Under the pieces are notes generated by a model. It did not search any database and had not been told where the DNA came from. It worked only from the letters and a program-made list of their open reading frames with translations. The position numbers were made by a program, and so were the translations under genes. This document shows positions 1 to 7,098 of a stretch of 18,479 nucleotides of DNA, piece by piece. Source of the stretch: Pseudomonadota bacterium (GTDB taxonomy: Bacteria > Pseudomonadota > Alphaproteobacteria > Micropepsales > Micropepsaceae); contig JAKAVI010000178.1 of assembly GCA_021817355.1 (NCBI GenBank), positions 5,610 to 24,088 of the forward strand. The letters run 5' to 3'. How positions within the stretch are numbered: the first letter of the stretch is position 1; each line of letters begins with the position of its first letter.

Positions 1-516
1 GTCGATTTTATTGTCGGTACGTTTTCCAAAAGTCTGGGCGGCGTCGGGGGATTTTGTGTCAGCGATCTCGACGGGTTTGATATTTTGCGCGTTACCAGCC
101 GCCCTTATTTGTTCACCGCTTCGTTGCCGCCAAGTGTGATTGCCGCAGCCACGGAAGCGCTGCACCAGTTGCGCACACGTCCGGAATTACGTAGCCGGTT
201 GAGAGACAATTCGGGGCGGCTTTATGCCGGACTGACGGACCTCGGTTTCAGCCTCGGACCGGAACCGAATCCTATAGTCTCCGCTGTTATGCCCAGTGCG
301 GATGCGGCCGTTACCTTTTGGACACGGTTGTTGGAGGCCGGGCTCTATACCAATGTAAGCCTGCCACCGGCGACGCCCAAAGGGATGGCGTTGCTGCGCA
401 GCAGTGTCAGCGCGGCGCACACATCTGAACAGATCGACCATGCCCTGGATCTGTTCGCGCGGGTCGGACGGGAGATGGGTCTGATTGCGCCGGCGCGAAT
501 GCGCGCTATGCAGTAG
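1..516 (+). CDS. spt: Serine palmitoyltransferase, C-terminal part (5' end outside window)
   Basis: This is the last 171 codons of a PLP-dependent alpha-oxoamine synthase; frame 1 is open from the first base to TAG at 514-516. Residues 6-11 read GTFSKS, with the Lys that forms the PLP Schiff base at fragment residue 10. The following RPYLFTASLPPS and the later segment LLEAGLYTN...PPATP match my memory of bacterial serine palmitoyltransferase better than KBL or BioF. The family condenses L-serine with a long-chain acyl thioester to 3-ketosphinganine, the first step of sphingolipid synthesis, in the cytosol or at the inner membrane. About 40% of the usual ~420 residues are present. It is the only recognisable coding gene left of the tRNA on the + strand, and it converges with the minus-strand block. 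The closest alternative is another alpha-oxoamine synthase such as 8-amino-7-oxononanoate synthase. Confidence 0.85.
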   Translation, partial: VDFIVGTFSKSLGGVGGFCVSDLDGFDILRVTSRPYLFTASLPPSVIAAATEALHQLRTRPELRSRLRDNSGRLYAGLTDLGFSLGPEPNPIVSAVMPSADAAVTFWTRLLEAGLYTNVSLPPATPKGMALLRSSVSAAHTSEQIDHALDLFARVGREMGLIAPARMRAMQ

Positions 517-550
517 CACTACAGTTCCTCCGTCCTCGGTGATAATTCAT

Positions 551-844
551 CTAGATGGCGATGGGGTTGGCGCCGCAATGCGTGGTGAAGCGGACCTGGC
601 CTGGCTTGGTCGAACCGCGATAGAGCGTTGGGATCTCGGAGAGCCCTTAATCTTCGACCGGAATACCAAGGAAGTTGGTATCGAAGGGGCCGTTCCCATT
701 CTCGTTGCCGAAGACGGCCAGTGCAGAGTACCCCAGCGCACTGAAGGCAAAGCAGACATGGCTGACCGGCATCCTCAGCGGCACATGCTGAGGAGCGATA
801 TGGCCCAGTGCTGCCGGGATGACGCTGGCAAAATATGCTCTCAT
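551..844 (-). pseudogene. Degraded DUF2141-family gene
   Basis: On the minus strand, the stretch starting at 844 contains the hallmark core of DUF2141 proteins: GYSALAVF, then NENGNGPFDTNFLGIP, equivalent to the usual YAVAVFHDENGNGKLDTNFLGIP. Directly after this core a TAA at 647-649 stops the frame, where the family has an aromatic residue followed by G-F/L-S. The same frame then continues with GLSEIPTLYRG and runs to TAG at 551-553, as expected for the family C-terminus. The N-terminal part is also damaged: the frame is closed by a TGA just upstream of 844, and I see no signal peptide or start. Intact members are small secreted proteins (about 130-160 aa) of unknown function. It lies downstream of the M48 gene on the same strand and converges with the serine palmitoyltransferase. 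A sequencing error could explain the TAA, but the missing N-terminus argues for real decay. Confidence 0.65.
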
Positions 845-917
845 TTGCGATCGAACGGGCGGGCCGCGTCACTTTGGCGGTGCACCGGGGCCCCGGCCGA
901 GAACAAAAACCCGGAGT

Positions 918-2261
918 TCATGGTGAGGCGGGACCGTTGGCAATATCCGGATCATGGATATGTGCCGCCTTCCAGCGCATGGCAACCGCAATGCGTTGCG
1001 CAGCCGAGGGGTGGCTCCAGAAAAGGAACTCTTCCACGGGGCCAGGAGTAAGGTCGTCGACACCGGCATCGAGCAGGAAGAATTTGGCGAAGGCGTCTGG
1101 CTGCCGGGCAGCATTCAGACCGAAGATGTCAGCCTGCGCCTCGATGGTACGGCTCAAGGTGTTGATCGCCGGCGTGGCAGCTAGCATGTAGATCGTAAAG
1201 AGGGCATAGAGCAGCGGCAGTCCGGCCGGATCGACAATCTCGCGCAGGTCCCAAAATCTGCCCAGGTACCGGACAAGTCCGCGATAGCTGACCGCAACAA
1301 AGCCAAAACCGATAAACAGAATGAGGCCCAGCCAGGGCAAGATCATCAGGCTGTGGTCAAGCACATAGTGACCCATCTCATGGGCGACAACGGCGAGGAT
1401 TTCGCGTGTCGTACAGCGCTTGAGCAGCGTGTCGTCGAGTGAAATGCGTGTGGTTCCCAACAGTCCCGAGACATTGGCGTTGAGAAGATCGCTCTGCTTG
1501 GAGGTATTGACCACAAAAATTCTGTTGGATGGGACACCATTGGCATCGGCAAGCCGCACGATAGCCGACCGCAAAGAACCCGGTTTCAGAGGGACGGAGG
1601 AATTGAACAGGGGCAAGATATAGACCGGACCAATCAGCGCCACGAATGCCAGAAAGCAAACGGCGATGATGGTGCTCCAGGCCCACCAGAAGCGCGGTGT
1701 GGCGCGAATGAAACCATAGACCACGGCGATGAATATAACTCCGCCGGCAAGGCCAAGCCCACTGCTGAGTGCAAACTCGCCCAACCACTGGGAAAAACTG
1801 AGATTGGAGATGCCATAGGCGTGGCGCCGCAGAAAATCCTCGTAGAATGTCAGCGGGAAGGTGAGGATTGTCACGATCACAAGAAACTGGAAAGCATAGA
1901 TCGCCGCCTGCAGAACCGGCGAGCGCGTCAGGCGCGTCGCCAGATTGCGCATCCGGGCCGACAGGCGCGTAAAAAGGAGCAATGTGGCGATAGCAAGTCC
2001 GGCAAGGGCATCGACCAGCATCAGCCAGTGATTTCCGGTGGCAAAGGCTGCGGCCTTGGCCTGTTGTGCAGGGCTGACTTCGGCAAGATAGGCCTTGGTT
2101 GCCTGTTGTGCGTTGAATACCGAATTTGCCGGCGGCGCGAGTGTGCTTACGGCCACCGGTACAGTGGGTGCAGCCTTCGGTGGCAGGGCTTGGGCATTGG
2201 CCTGGCCGTAGGGCAATACAAGCAGCAGCAGCAGCAGGACAGCGAGAGAGAATTTCTTCAT
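918..2261 (-). CDS. M48 family metalloprotease (Ste24/CAAX-protease-like)
   Basis: This is a membrane zinc metallopeptidase of 447 residues. I start it at the ATG at 2261, because MKKFSLAV...LPYGQANA is a textbook signal peptide or first membrane segment; the frame stays open to a GTG at 2291, which would put charged and aromatic residues in front of it. The zinc motif HEMGH is at residues 294-298, and the third ligand Glu is in EAQAD near residue 374. The C-terminal FWSHPSAAQRI is the usual SHPS motif. Several hydrophobic segments surround an N-terminal YEDFLRRHAYGISN stretch typical of the Ste24-type N domain. Family members cleave prenylated or misfolded membrane proteins; the substrate here is unknown. 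The gene follows the GT4 gene by 56 bp, so co-transcription is possible. The stop is TGA at 918-920. Confidence 0.9.
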   Translation of the reverse strand: MKKFSLAVLLLLLLVLPYGQANAQALPPKAAPTVPVAVSTLAPPANSVFNAQQATKAYLAEVSPAQQAKAAAFATGNHWLMLVDALAGLAIATLLLFTRLSARMRNLATRLTRSPVLQAAIYAFQFLVIVTILTFPLTFYEDFLRRHAYGISNLSFSQWLGEFALSSGLGLAGGVIFIAVVYGFIRATPRFWWAWSTIIAVCFLAFVALIGPVYILPLFNSSVPLKPGSLRSAIVRLADANGVPSNRIFVVNTSKQSDLLNANVSGLLGTTRISLDDTLLKRCTTREILAVVAHEMGHYVLDHSLMILPWLGLILFIGFGFVAVSYRGLVRYLGRFWDLREIVDPAGLPLLYALFTIYMLAATPAINTLSRTIEAQADIFGLNAARQPDAFAKFFLLDAGVDDLTPGPVEEFLFWSHPSAAQRIAVAMRWKAAHIHDPDIANGPASP

Positions 2262-2317
2262 GGATTTGGCCCAGATCCCCATCGACCACACTCAGCCTAT
2301 CAGCGATCCGCCGAGGG

Positions 2318-3448
2318 TTAAACCTGGGCGAGTTCCGCGTAAAGCTTCAGGGTGTCGGCGCACATGCGTGTGCGGGTGAACCGTCCAAGGACATGCTGGC
2401 GACCTGCTGCGCCCAGGCGCGCACGTGCTTGGGGTCCCATGCGCAAAAGCTGTGTCAGTGCCTCCGCGAGGGCGGTGGCATCTCCTGGAGGAATTAATAG
2501 ACCTGTTTCTTCCGCAAGAACTGTCTCGCGCGCCCCTCCATGATCGGTGGCGATGACGGGCCTGCCCATGGCCGCGGCCTCGGCCGCGATCCTGCCGAAA
2601 GCTTCCGGTTCCACCGAGCACGAGACCACGATGTCGGCGGCCATGTAGGCGCCGGCCATATCGGCAACGTGCCCAGCCAATATGACACGATCATCAAGAC
2701 CCGCCCGCGAAATGATCGCGCTCAACTCCTCTTCATAGGCGCCCCGTCCCTGCGCGTCACCCGCCAGCACGGCACGTACGCCCGGGACCTCAAGCTGGGC
2801 CATGGCCTCGATCAGAATGCGCTGGCCTTTCCAGCGGGTGAGGCGCCCCGGCAGCAGAACGAGAATATCGCGTGCGCTCACGCCCCAATGAGCCCGCAGA
2901 TTTTGCGTCCGCGACGCGGAAATCCGCGCGGGGTCGAACACCTCCTCATCCACGCCGCGGGGGATCGTGATGATGCGAGCCTTGCGTGCGGGATATTCCT
3001 TTTCGATATGGTTTGCGGTGAACTGGGAATTGGCGATCACAGCTTCACCACGCACCATCACCGAATTATACCAACGTTTGAGAGGGGTACGCGCCGAATA
3101 AAACCCGTGATAGGTAGTCACGAAGGGAATATTGGCGCGCCGTGCCGCAATCAGACCGCTCCAGGCTGGCGCGCGCGAACGCGCATGAACCAGCTTGATG
3201 TCATGGCTGGCAATCAGCCGTTCGAGTGCGCGTGCGTTGGCCAAGATCCGCGCTGGCGACTTGCTCGCCATGGACAGGGTGACGAGTTCTCCGCCCCTGA
3301 TGCGCAGATCTTCCTCAAGGCGGCCGCCTTCGCTGGCGACGAGGGCCCGAATGCCGTTCTTCCACAACGCACTTGCAATATCGATGCAGGTTCGTTCCGC
3401 CCCGCCTGTGTCCAAACGCGGTATAAGTTGCAGGATGGCTGATGTCAT
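2318..3448 (-). CDS. Glycosyltransferase family 4 protein
   Basis: This 376-residue protein is a GT-B fold glycosyltransferase. Near the N-terminus it has DTGGAERT (residues 13-20), the acceptor-side glycine-rich loop. The C-terminal domain begins around LLPGRLTRWKGQ (198-209). The family signature EX7E is E282-A-F-G-R-I-A-A-E290, followed by GRPVIATDHGG. GT4 enzymes transfer a sugar from an activated donor with retention of configuration, mostly onto lipid carriers or polysaccharides at the inner membrane; donor and acceptor cannot be read from the sequence. The start ATG overlaps the stop of the upstream SDR gene by 4 bases (ATGA, 3445-3448), so the two are translationally coupled. A role in LPS, exopolysaccharide or glycosphingolipid synthesis is conceivable but only inference. 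Confidence 0.92.
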   Translation of the reverse strand: MTSAILQLIPRLDTGGAERTCIDIASALWKNGIRALVASEGGRLEEDLRIRGGELVTLSMASKSPARILANARALERLIASHDIKLVHARSRAPAWSGLIAARRANIPFVTTYHGFYSARTPLKRWYNSVMVRGEAVIANSQFTANHIEKEYPARKARIITIPRGVDEEVFDPARISASRTQNLRAHWGVSARDILVLLPGRLTRWKGQRILIEAMAQLEVPGVRAVLAGDAQGRGAYEEELSAIISRAGLDDRVILAGHVADMAGAYMAADIVVSCSVEPEAFGRIAAEAAAMGRPVIATDHGGARETVLAEETGLLIPPGDATALAEALTQLLRMGPQARARLGAAGRQHVLGRFTRTRMCADTLKLYAELAQV

Positions 3449-4302
3449 AAAAGCCCTGCCAGTCCTTCCCGAAAACTTGGATAGCGTAATTGCACACCGA
3501 GCTCGCGCTTCATTTTGGTATTTCGTACCCGCCTGCTTTCACCATAAAAGCTCAGTACCATCGAACTTAAGCTGGCTTCGGCGTCGGCAAAGGTCTCGAG
3601 CGGGGGGGCTGGGATGCCAAGGAGCCGCGCGGCGTGGGCGATGACCTCATGCTGTGGCGCCGGCTCATCGTCACAGACATTAAAGATGCCTTCGGCTCTA
3701 TGCGTTATGGCCAGGATGAGCGTCTCAGCGAGATCATCAACATGGATGCGCGAAAACACCTGTCCTGGCTTGTCGATACGCCGTGCCCGCCCTTCGCGCA
3801 AGGCCTCAATGGGACTGCGGCCAGGTCCATAAATGCCCGGCAGCCGAAAGATGGCGCAGGGCCGCGCAATCAGCGCGGCTACTTCCCGCCAGGCGCGTTC
3901 GGCCGCAACGCGGCGCTGGGCACGTTCGCTCACCGGTGCGAGTGGTGCGGTCTCGTCCACCCAGCAGCCCGCGCAATCGCCATAGACCCCGGTGGTGGAC
4001 AGATAGCCTAGCCATTGGGGAGAAGCCTGCGCAATGGCGTCACCAAAGGCCGCCAGTGCCGGGTCCTTCTCGGGTGTGGGTGGTGTGGACACAAGCAGCA
4101 GATTGCTGCGTGCAAGTGCGGCCAGAACGGCTTCGCGATCCTCAAATGGCAGGCTGTCAAAACCCTGCGCCCGCAAACTCTGCAGCTTGGTTACGGTACG
4201 TACCGTACCACAGACATGTCCGCCCAGTGCCGCCAGGCGACGGGCCAGAGCCTGCGCCGTGTAGCCAAAGCCGAAGCAGAAGAGTCGGACCGGTTCTGTC
4301 AT
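3445..4302 (-). CDS. SDR/NAD(P)-dependent epimerase-like protein (YeeZ type)
   Basis: This 285-residue protein is a Rossmann-fold member of the atypical extended SDR group. The dinucleotide loop is GFGYTAQAL (residues 11-19), the form seen in YeeZ-like proteins rather than GxxGxxG. STTGVYG (102-108) carries the Tyr of the active site, but the Lys normally four residues later is not there (the region continues DCAGCW). This suggests altered catalysis or a binding role. RLPGIYGPGRSPIEAL (from residue 153) is a typical substrate-domain motif. The gene begins 16 bp after queG ends and overlaps the GT4 gene downstream by ATGA, so it sits inside a tight operon. The substrate is unknown; a nucleotide-sugar would fit the GT4 neighbour, as inference only. 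Confidence 0.85.
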   Translation of the reverse strand: MTEPVRLFCFGFGYTAQALARRLAALGGHVCGTVRTVTKLQSLRAQGFDSLPFEDREAVLAALARSNLLLVSTPPTPEKDPALAAFGDAIAQASPQWLGYLSTTGVYGDCAGCWVDETAPLAPVSERAQRRVAAERAWREVAALIARPCAIFRLPGIYGPGRSPIEALREGRARRIDKPGQVFSRIHVDDLAETLILAITHRAEGIFNVCDDEPAPQHEVIAHAARLLGIPAPPLETFADAEASLSSMVLSFYGESRRVRNTKMKRELGVQLRYPSFREGLAGLL

Positions 4303-4318
4303 AAGTGAGTTCTATATT

Positions 4319-5464
4319 TCAGGGCGTGCTTCTGTCCACGCCCGCCTGCCATTCGGCGACAACGTCAGGATCCGATTCCGACTCTTGATGGGCGCGGGCG
4401 AGGGCGGTGAACCGGTCAGATGAAACCAGGCGCGCCAATGCCCATACCGCCATCGCGCGTACAAGGGCCGAGGGGTCCGTGACAAGTGCCAGGGCCGAGG
4501 CTGCAAGCGTCGGCTGCTGGCTGTTGCCGATGGCGATTAGCACATTGCGCACAAAGCGATCGCGACCGATCCGTTTGATTGGCGAGTGACGAAACAGGTC
4601 ACGAAATTCCGCGTCTGCGAGCCGGGCTAGATCGGCCAGAGCCGGGTGCATCAGTACGGTTCGGCCATGAAATCGTACCTCATGTGCGGCTTGCGCAAAC
4701 TTGTTCCAGGGGCAGACGGCCAGACAGTCGTCGCAGCCATAGATGCGATTGCCGATAGCCGGACGCAATGCGGCGGGGATGTGCCCCTTGTGTTCGATCG
4801 TCAGATAGGAAATGCAGCGACGGGCGTCGATCTGGTAGGCAGCTGGCAAGGCGTTCGTTGGACAGGCCGCAAGACAGGCGGTGCAGGCCCCGCAATGGTC
4901 TTCGTGGGGGTGATCAGGATCAAGCTCAAGATCGGTGAGGATGACCGCGAGGAAAAGCCACGACCCGAAGCTGCGGCTGACGAGATTGGTGTGCTTGCCC
5001 TGCCAACCGAGGCCGGCGGCCATCGCGAGTGGCTTTTCCATCAGGGGCGCGGTATCGACAAACAGCTTGGCCTCACAGTCAAAGCTCGTCGCGATGAAGC
5101 CAGACAGGCGGCGCAGGCGTTTTTTCAGAACGTCGTGATAGTCATCGCCGAGGGCATAAACGCTAATTGCGCCTTCCTCGCGCTGTTCCTGACGCAGCCG
5201 TGGATCTTGGTCGGGGCCGTAATTGGCGCCAAGCACAATCGCGCTTTTTGCCTCTGGCCACAGGCAATGCGGGGTCCGTCGACGCTCAAGATGAGTGGCC
5301 ATCCAGCCCATATCGCCATGATGGCCAAGCGCGATGAACTGCTCCAGGTGCTCTGCCACCGGTGCTGGCAGCGCGGCGCGGGTAAAGCCCACGACATCGA
5401 AGCCTTCCGCCAGAGCCTGGGCCGCGATGGCCGCGCGCGGCTCAGATGTCGTCGAGTTCGCCAT
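4319..5464 (-). CDS. queG: Epoxyqueuosine reductase QueG
   Basis: This 381-residue protein catalyses the last step of queuosine synthesis, the cobalamin-dependent reduction of epoxyqueuosine to queuosine at tRNA position 34, in the cytosol. The catalytic Asp lies in VDTAPLMEK (Asp137). The two 4Fe-4S clusters are built from Cys191, 194, 197, 201 (CGACTACLAAC) and Cys217, 244, 247, 251 (GCDDCLAVCPWNKFA). The C-terminal 90 residues form a HEAT-like part (QQPTLAASALALV), as in full-length QueG. Length is normal. The start overlaps the end of the GST gene by 23 bp, and no good Shine-Dalgarno is seen, which fits translational coupling. No other queuosine gene is in the window. Confidence 0.96.
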   Translation of the reverse strand: MANSTTSEPRAAIAAQALAEGFDVVGFTRAALPAPVAEHLEQFIALGHHGDMGWMATHLERRRTPHCLWPEAKSAIVLGANYGPDQDPRLRQEQREEGAISVYALGDDYHDVLKKRLRRLSGFIATSFDCEAKLFVDTAPLMEKPLAMAAGLGWQGKHTNLVSRSFGSWLFLAVILTDLELDPDHPHEDHCGACTACLAACPTNALPAAYQIDARRCISYLTIEHKGHIPAALRPAIGNRIYGCDDCLAVCPWNKFAQAAHEVRFHGRTVLMHPALADLARLADAEFRDLFRHSPIKRIGRDRFVRNVLIAIGNSQQPTLAASALALVTDPSALVRAMAVWALARLVSSDRFTALARAHQESESDPDVVAEWQAGVDRSTP

Positions 5465-6089
5465 ATTGAGCGGTAGGCGGCTGGCCAGGTACGCGGTCGG
5501 CCAGGAGCAAGCGGAAAGACGGACGCGATTTCATGCGCACATACCACTCACTGGCGGCAGAAAACTCCTGCCAGGGAACCTCGCCGAAATAATCCAGAGC
5601 CGACAGATGGGCGGCGAGCGCAAGGTCGCCAAGCGTGCAATCGCGACAGGTCAGATAGCCATTACGGTCGGCCATCTCACCCAGATCCTTGAGCGCGAGT
5701 TTAAGCACTTCACGGCCTTCGCGGACCACATTCATGTCGGGCGTGCGTTTGATCATCGCGCCGGTATAGCGCTGAGCCCCCTTTTCGAAGACGATACGGG
5801 CGGTAATCGTTGCCTGGAATGGACCCATCGCCCAGTCGACGAGGCGCAGGGCCTCCCCGCGCACGCGGGCGTCCTCGGGCAGAAGCGGATGATCGCTATA
5901 GGTTCCTTCGAGGTGGTCTACGATGGCCCAAAGGCCCTCGCAGCGGGTACCATCCAGATCGACAAAGACCGGCAGATGCATGTGGGGATCGTCTGGGACC
6001 ACCGGGTCATAGGCAAGGCGCTTCTCGCCGATCATGAGACGGGCGAAGCGCGACGGGGGAGAGAGCGTCAAATGGGTGAGGCGGCGCAT
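5442..6089 (-). CDS. Glutathione S-transferase family protein
   Basis: This 215-residue protein has GST layout. A thioredoxin-like N-terminal domain starts LTLSPPSRFARL, with Ser10 or Ser13 as possible glutathione-activating residue. It continues with the cis-Pro segment HLPVFVDLDG and an EGLWAIVDHLE helix. An all-alpha C-terminal domain follows, with RLVDWAMGPF near residue 90 and GDLALAAHLSALDYFGE around 165. The canonical E-S glutathione contact (usually L-x-E-S-x-A-I) is here C-E-G-L-W-A-I, so glutathione binding may differ. Substrate is unknown. It starts 53 bp after mtgA ends and overlaps queG by 23 bp at its 3' end. No clear ribosome binding site is visible. Confidence 0.85.
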   Translation of the reverse strand: MRRLTHLTLSPPSRFARLMIGEKRLAYDPVVPDDPHMHLPVFVDLDGTRCEGLWAIVDHLEGTYSDHPLLPEDARVRGEALRLVDWAMGPFQATITARIVFEKGAQRYTGAMIKRTPDMNVVREGREVLKLALKDLGEMADRNGYLTCRDCTLGDLALAAHLSALDYFGEVPWQEFSAASEWYVRMKSRPSFRLLLADRVPGQPPTAQYGELDDI

Positions 6090-6142
6090 GGCTGCAAACT
6101 AGGCCAAGCGGGCACCATGCAAAAGCGCCAAATTGTGTCTGG

Positions 6143-6847
6143 CTAGCGCCGTACACAGGCATTGAGGCGGTCCCGGGTTACCCAGCCCATCCGCATCAGG
6201 ATGACGCCGCTGCGTCCGCGTACGTAAGGCCCGGGGTGATTCGCGCTCCAGTTATCCGGATCCGGCAGCACCACTGCCAGCCGGGCCGCTTCGAGGGGGG
6301 TAAGGCGTGCGGCCGAGGTGCCGAAATAGTTCCTGGCGGCAGCCTCGGCCCCGAAATTGCCGTGTCCCCAGTCCACAAGGTTAAGGTAGGCCGAAAGGAT
6401 TCGGCGTTTGGGCCACAGGGCCTCCATCAGGACCGTGAGCCATGCTTCAATGCCCTTGCGTACCCAGCTGCGCACCGGAAGCAGGAAGATCGTACGCGCC
6501 GTCTGCTGGCTGATGGTCGAGGCTCCCCGCAGTCTTGCGCCGTCTTCATGGGCCTTGATCGCCTGATCGATCGAGACCCAGTCAAAACCATGGTGAAAGC
6601 AGAAGCGTTCATCCTCACTGGCGATCACGGCTCGCCCGAGCACCGGAGCAATATCACCGCCCACCCAGACATGGTGGAGGGGCCGGCCGGAGAGTAGCCT
6701 CAGCGCCATTTGCGGGGTGAAGGGCACTGGTACAAAGCGAAACAGCAGAAGCAGGACGATCGGTGCCGGAACCGCGAGCGCGAAGGCACTCCAGAGCACC
6801 GTGCGCACGATGGTCTTGCGGTGAGGTTTGAGGCAGGGAGCAGACAT
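6143..6847 (-). CDS. mtgA: Monofunctional peptidoglycan glycosyltransferase
   Basis: This 234-residue GT51 enzyme polymerises lipid II into glycan strands on the periplasmic face of the inner membrane. A basic N-terminus is followed by one membrane anchor at about residues 14-38. Catalytic motif 1 is ASEDERFCFHHGFD, with the general base Glu78. RGASTISQQTARTIFL (about 107-122) is the second block. In the third block the family's K-x-x-I-L-E-x-Y-L-N reads KRRILSAYLN: Ser152 stands where the second conserved Glu is expected; I checked the codon (TCG). Length is normal for MtgA. It stands 251 bp from gltB and leads the downstream GST-queG-SDR-GT4 run. The ribosome binding site is weak. The family call is firm; activity is uncertain because of the Ser. 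Confidence 0.93.
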   Translation of the reverse strand: MSAPCLKPHRKTIVRTVLWSAFALAVPAPIVLLLLFRFVPVPFTPQMALRLLSGRPLHHVWVGGDIAPVLGRAVIASEDERFCFHHGFDWVSIDQAIKAHEDGARLRGASTISQQTARTIFLLPVRSWVRKGIEAWLTVLMEALWPKRRILSAYLNLVDWGHGNFGAEAAARNYFGTSAARLTPLEAARLAVVLPDPDNWSANHPGPYVRGRSGVILMRMGWVTRDRLNACVRR

Positions 6848-7063
6848 GCGCTTGGGATCTGTTACCGATGCCGCCGAAGGAACAAAATTTTCCGTCTCCT
6901 GACGGGCTCTTTGCGCATCTTGCCATGCCCCTGCGATTTACCCACGCCTGGCCCGGTCCGAATTGCCCGCGGGGATTCGGTGCTGCCATCTTGCGCGGCA
7001 GATTAACGCCCGCGCGTCGCCAATGCCACATCGGGATGGTAATCGTGCCGGTTTGCGCGTGGA

Positions 7064-7089
7064 CCCGGGCGGCAGTGAGACCACCCGGG
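7064..7089 (-). terminator. GC-rich hairpin just after gltB
   Basis: Ten bases after the gltB stop (minus strand) lies a 9-bp stem, CCCGGGTGG / CCGCCCGGG with one G-U pair and an 8-nt loop. No U-tract follows, so it is not a classical intrinsic terminator. It could still stop or stabilise the gltDB transcript. The rest of the 251-bp gap to mtgA shows no gene or clear promoter. Confidence 0.4.
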
Positions 7090-7098
7090 GGCCTGCGC

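Noticed and set aside
1378..2289. 303-codon minus-strand frame overlapping the M48 gene
   Set aside because: It shares the strand but is out of frame with the HEMGH-containing reading; rich in Cys, His and Arg as expected for a shadow.
2540..3442. 300-codon open frame on the + strand
   Set aside because: It is antisense to the GT4 gene, which has clear family motifs; the + translation has none.
4646..5476. 276-codon open frame on the + strand
   Set aside because: It is antisense to queG, whose cluster Cys and catalytic Asp are intact.
6848..7063. Possible small gene (such as rpmF) between gltB and mtgA
   Set aside because: No L32-like or other small-protein motif in any frame; only shadows.
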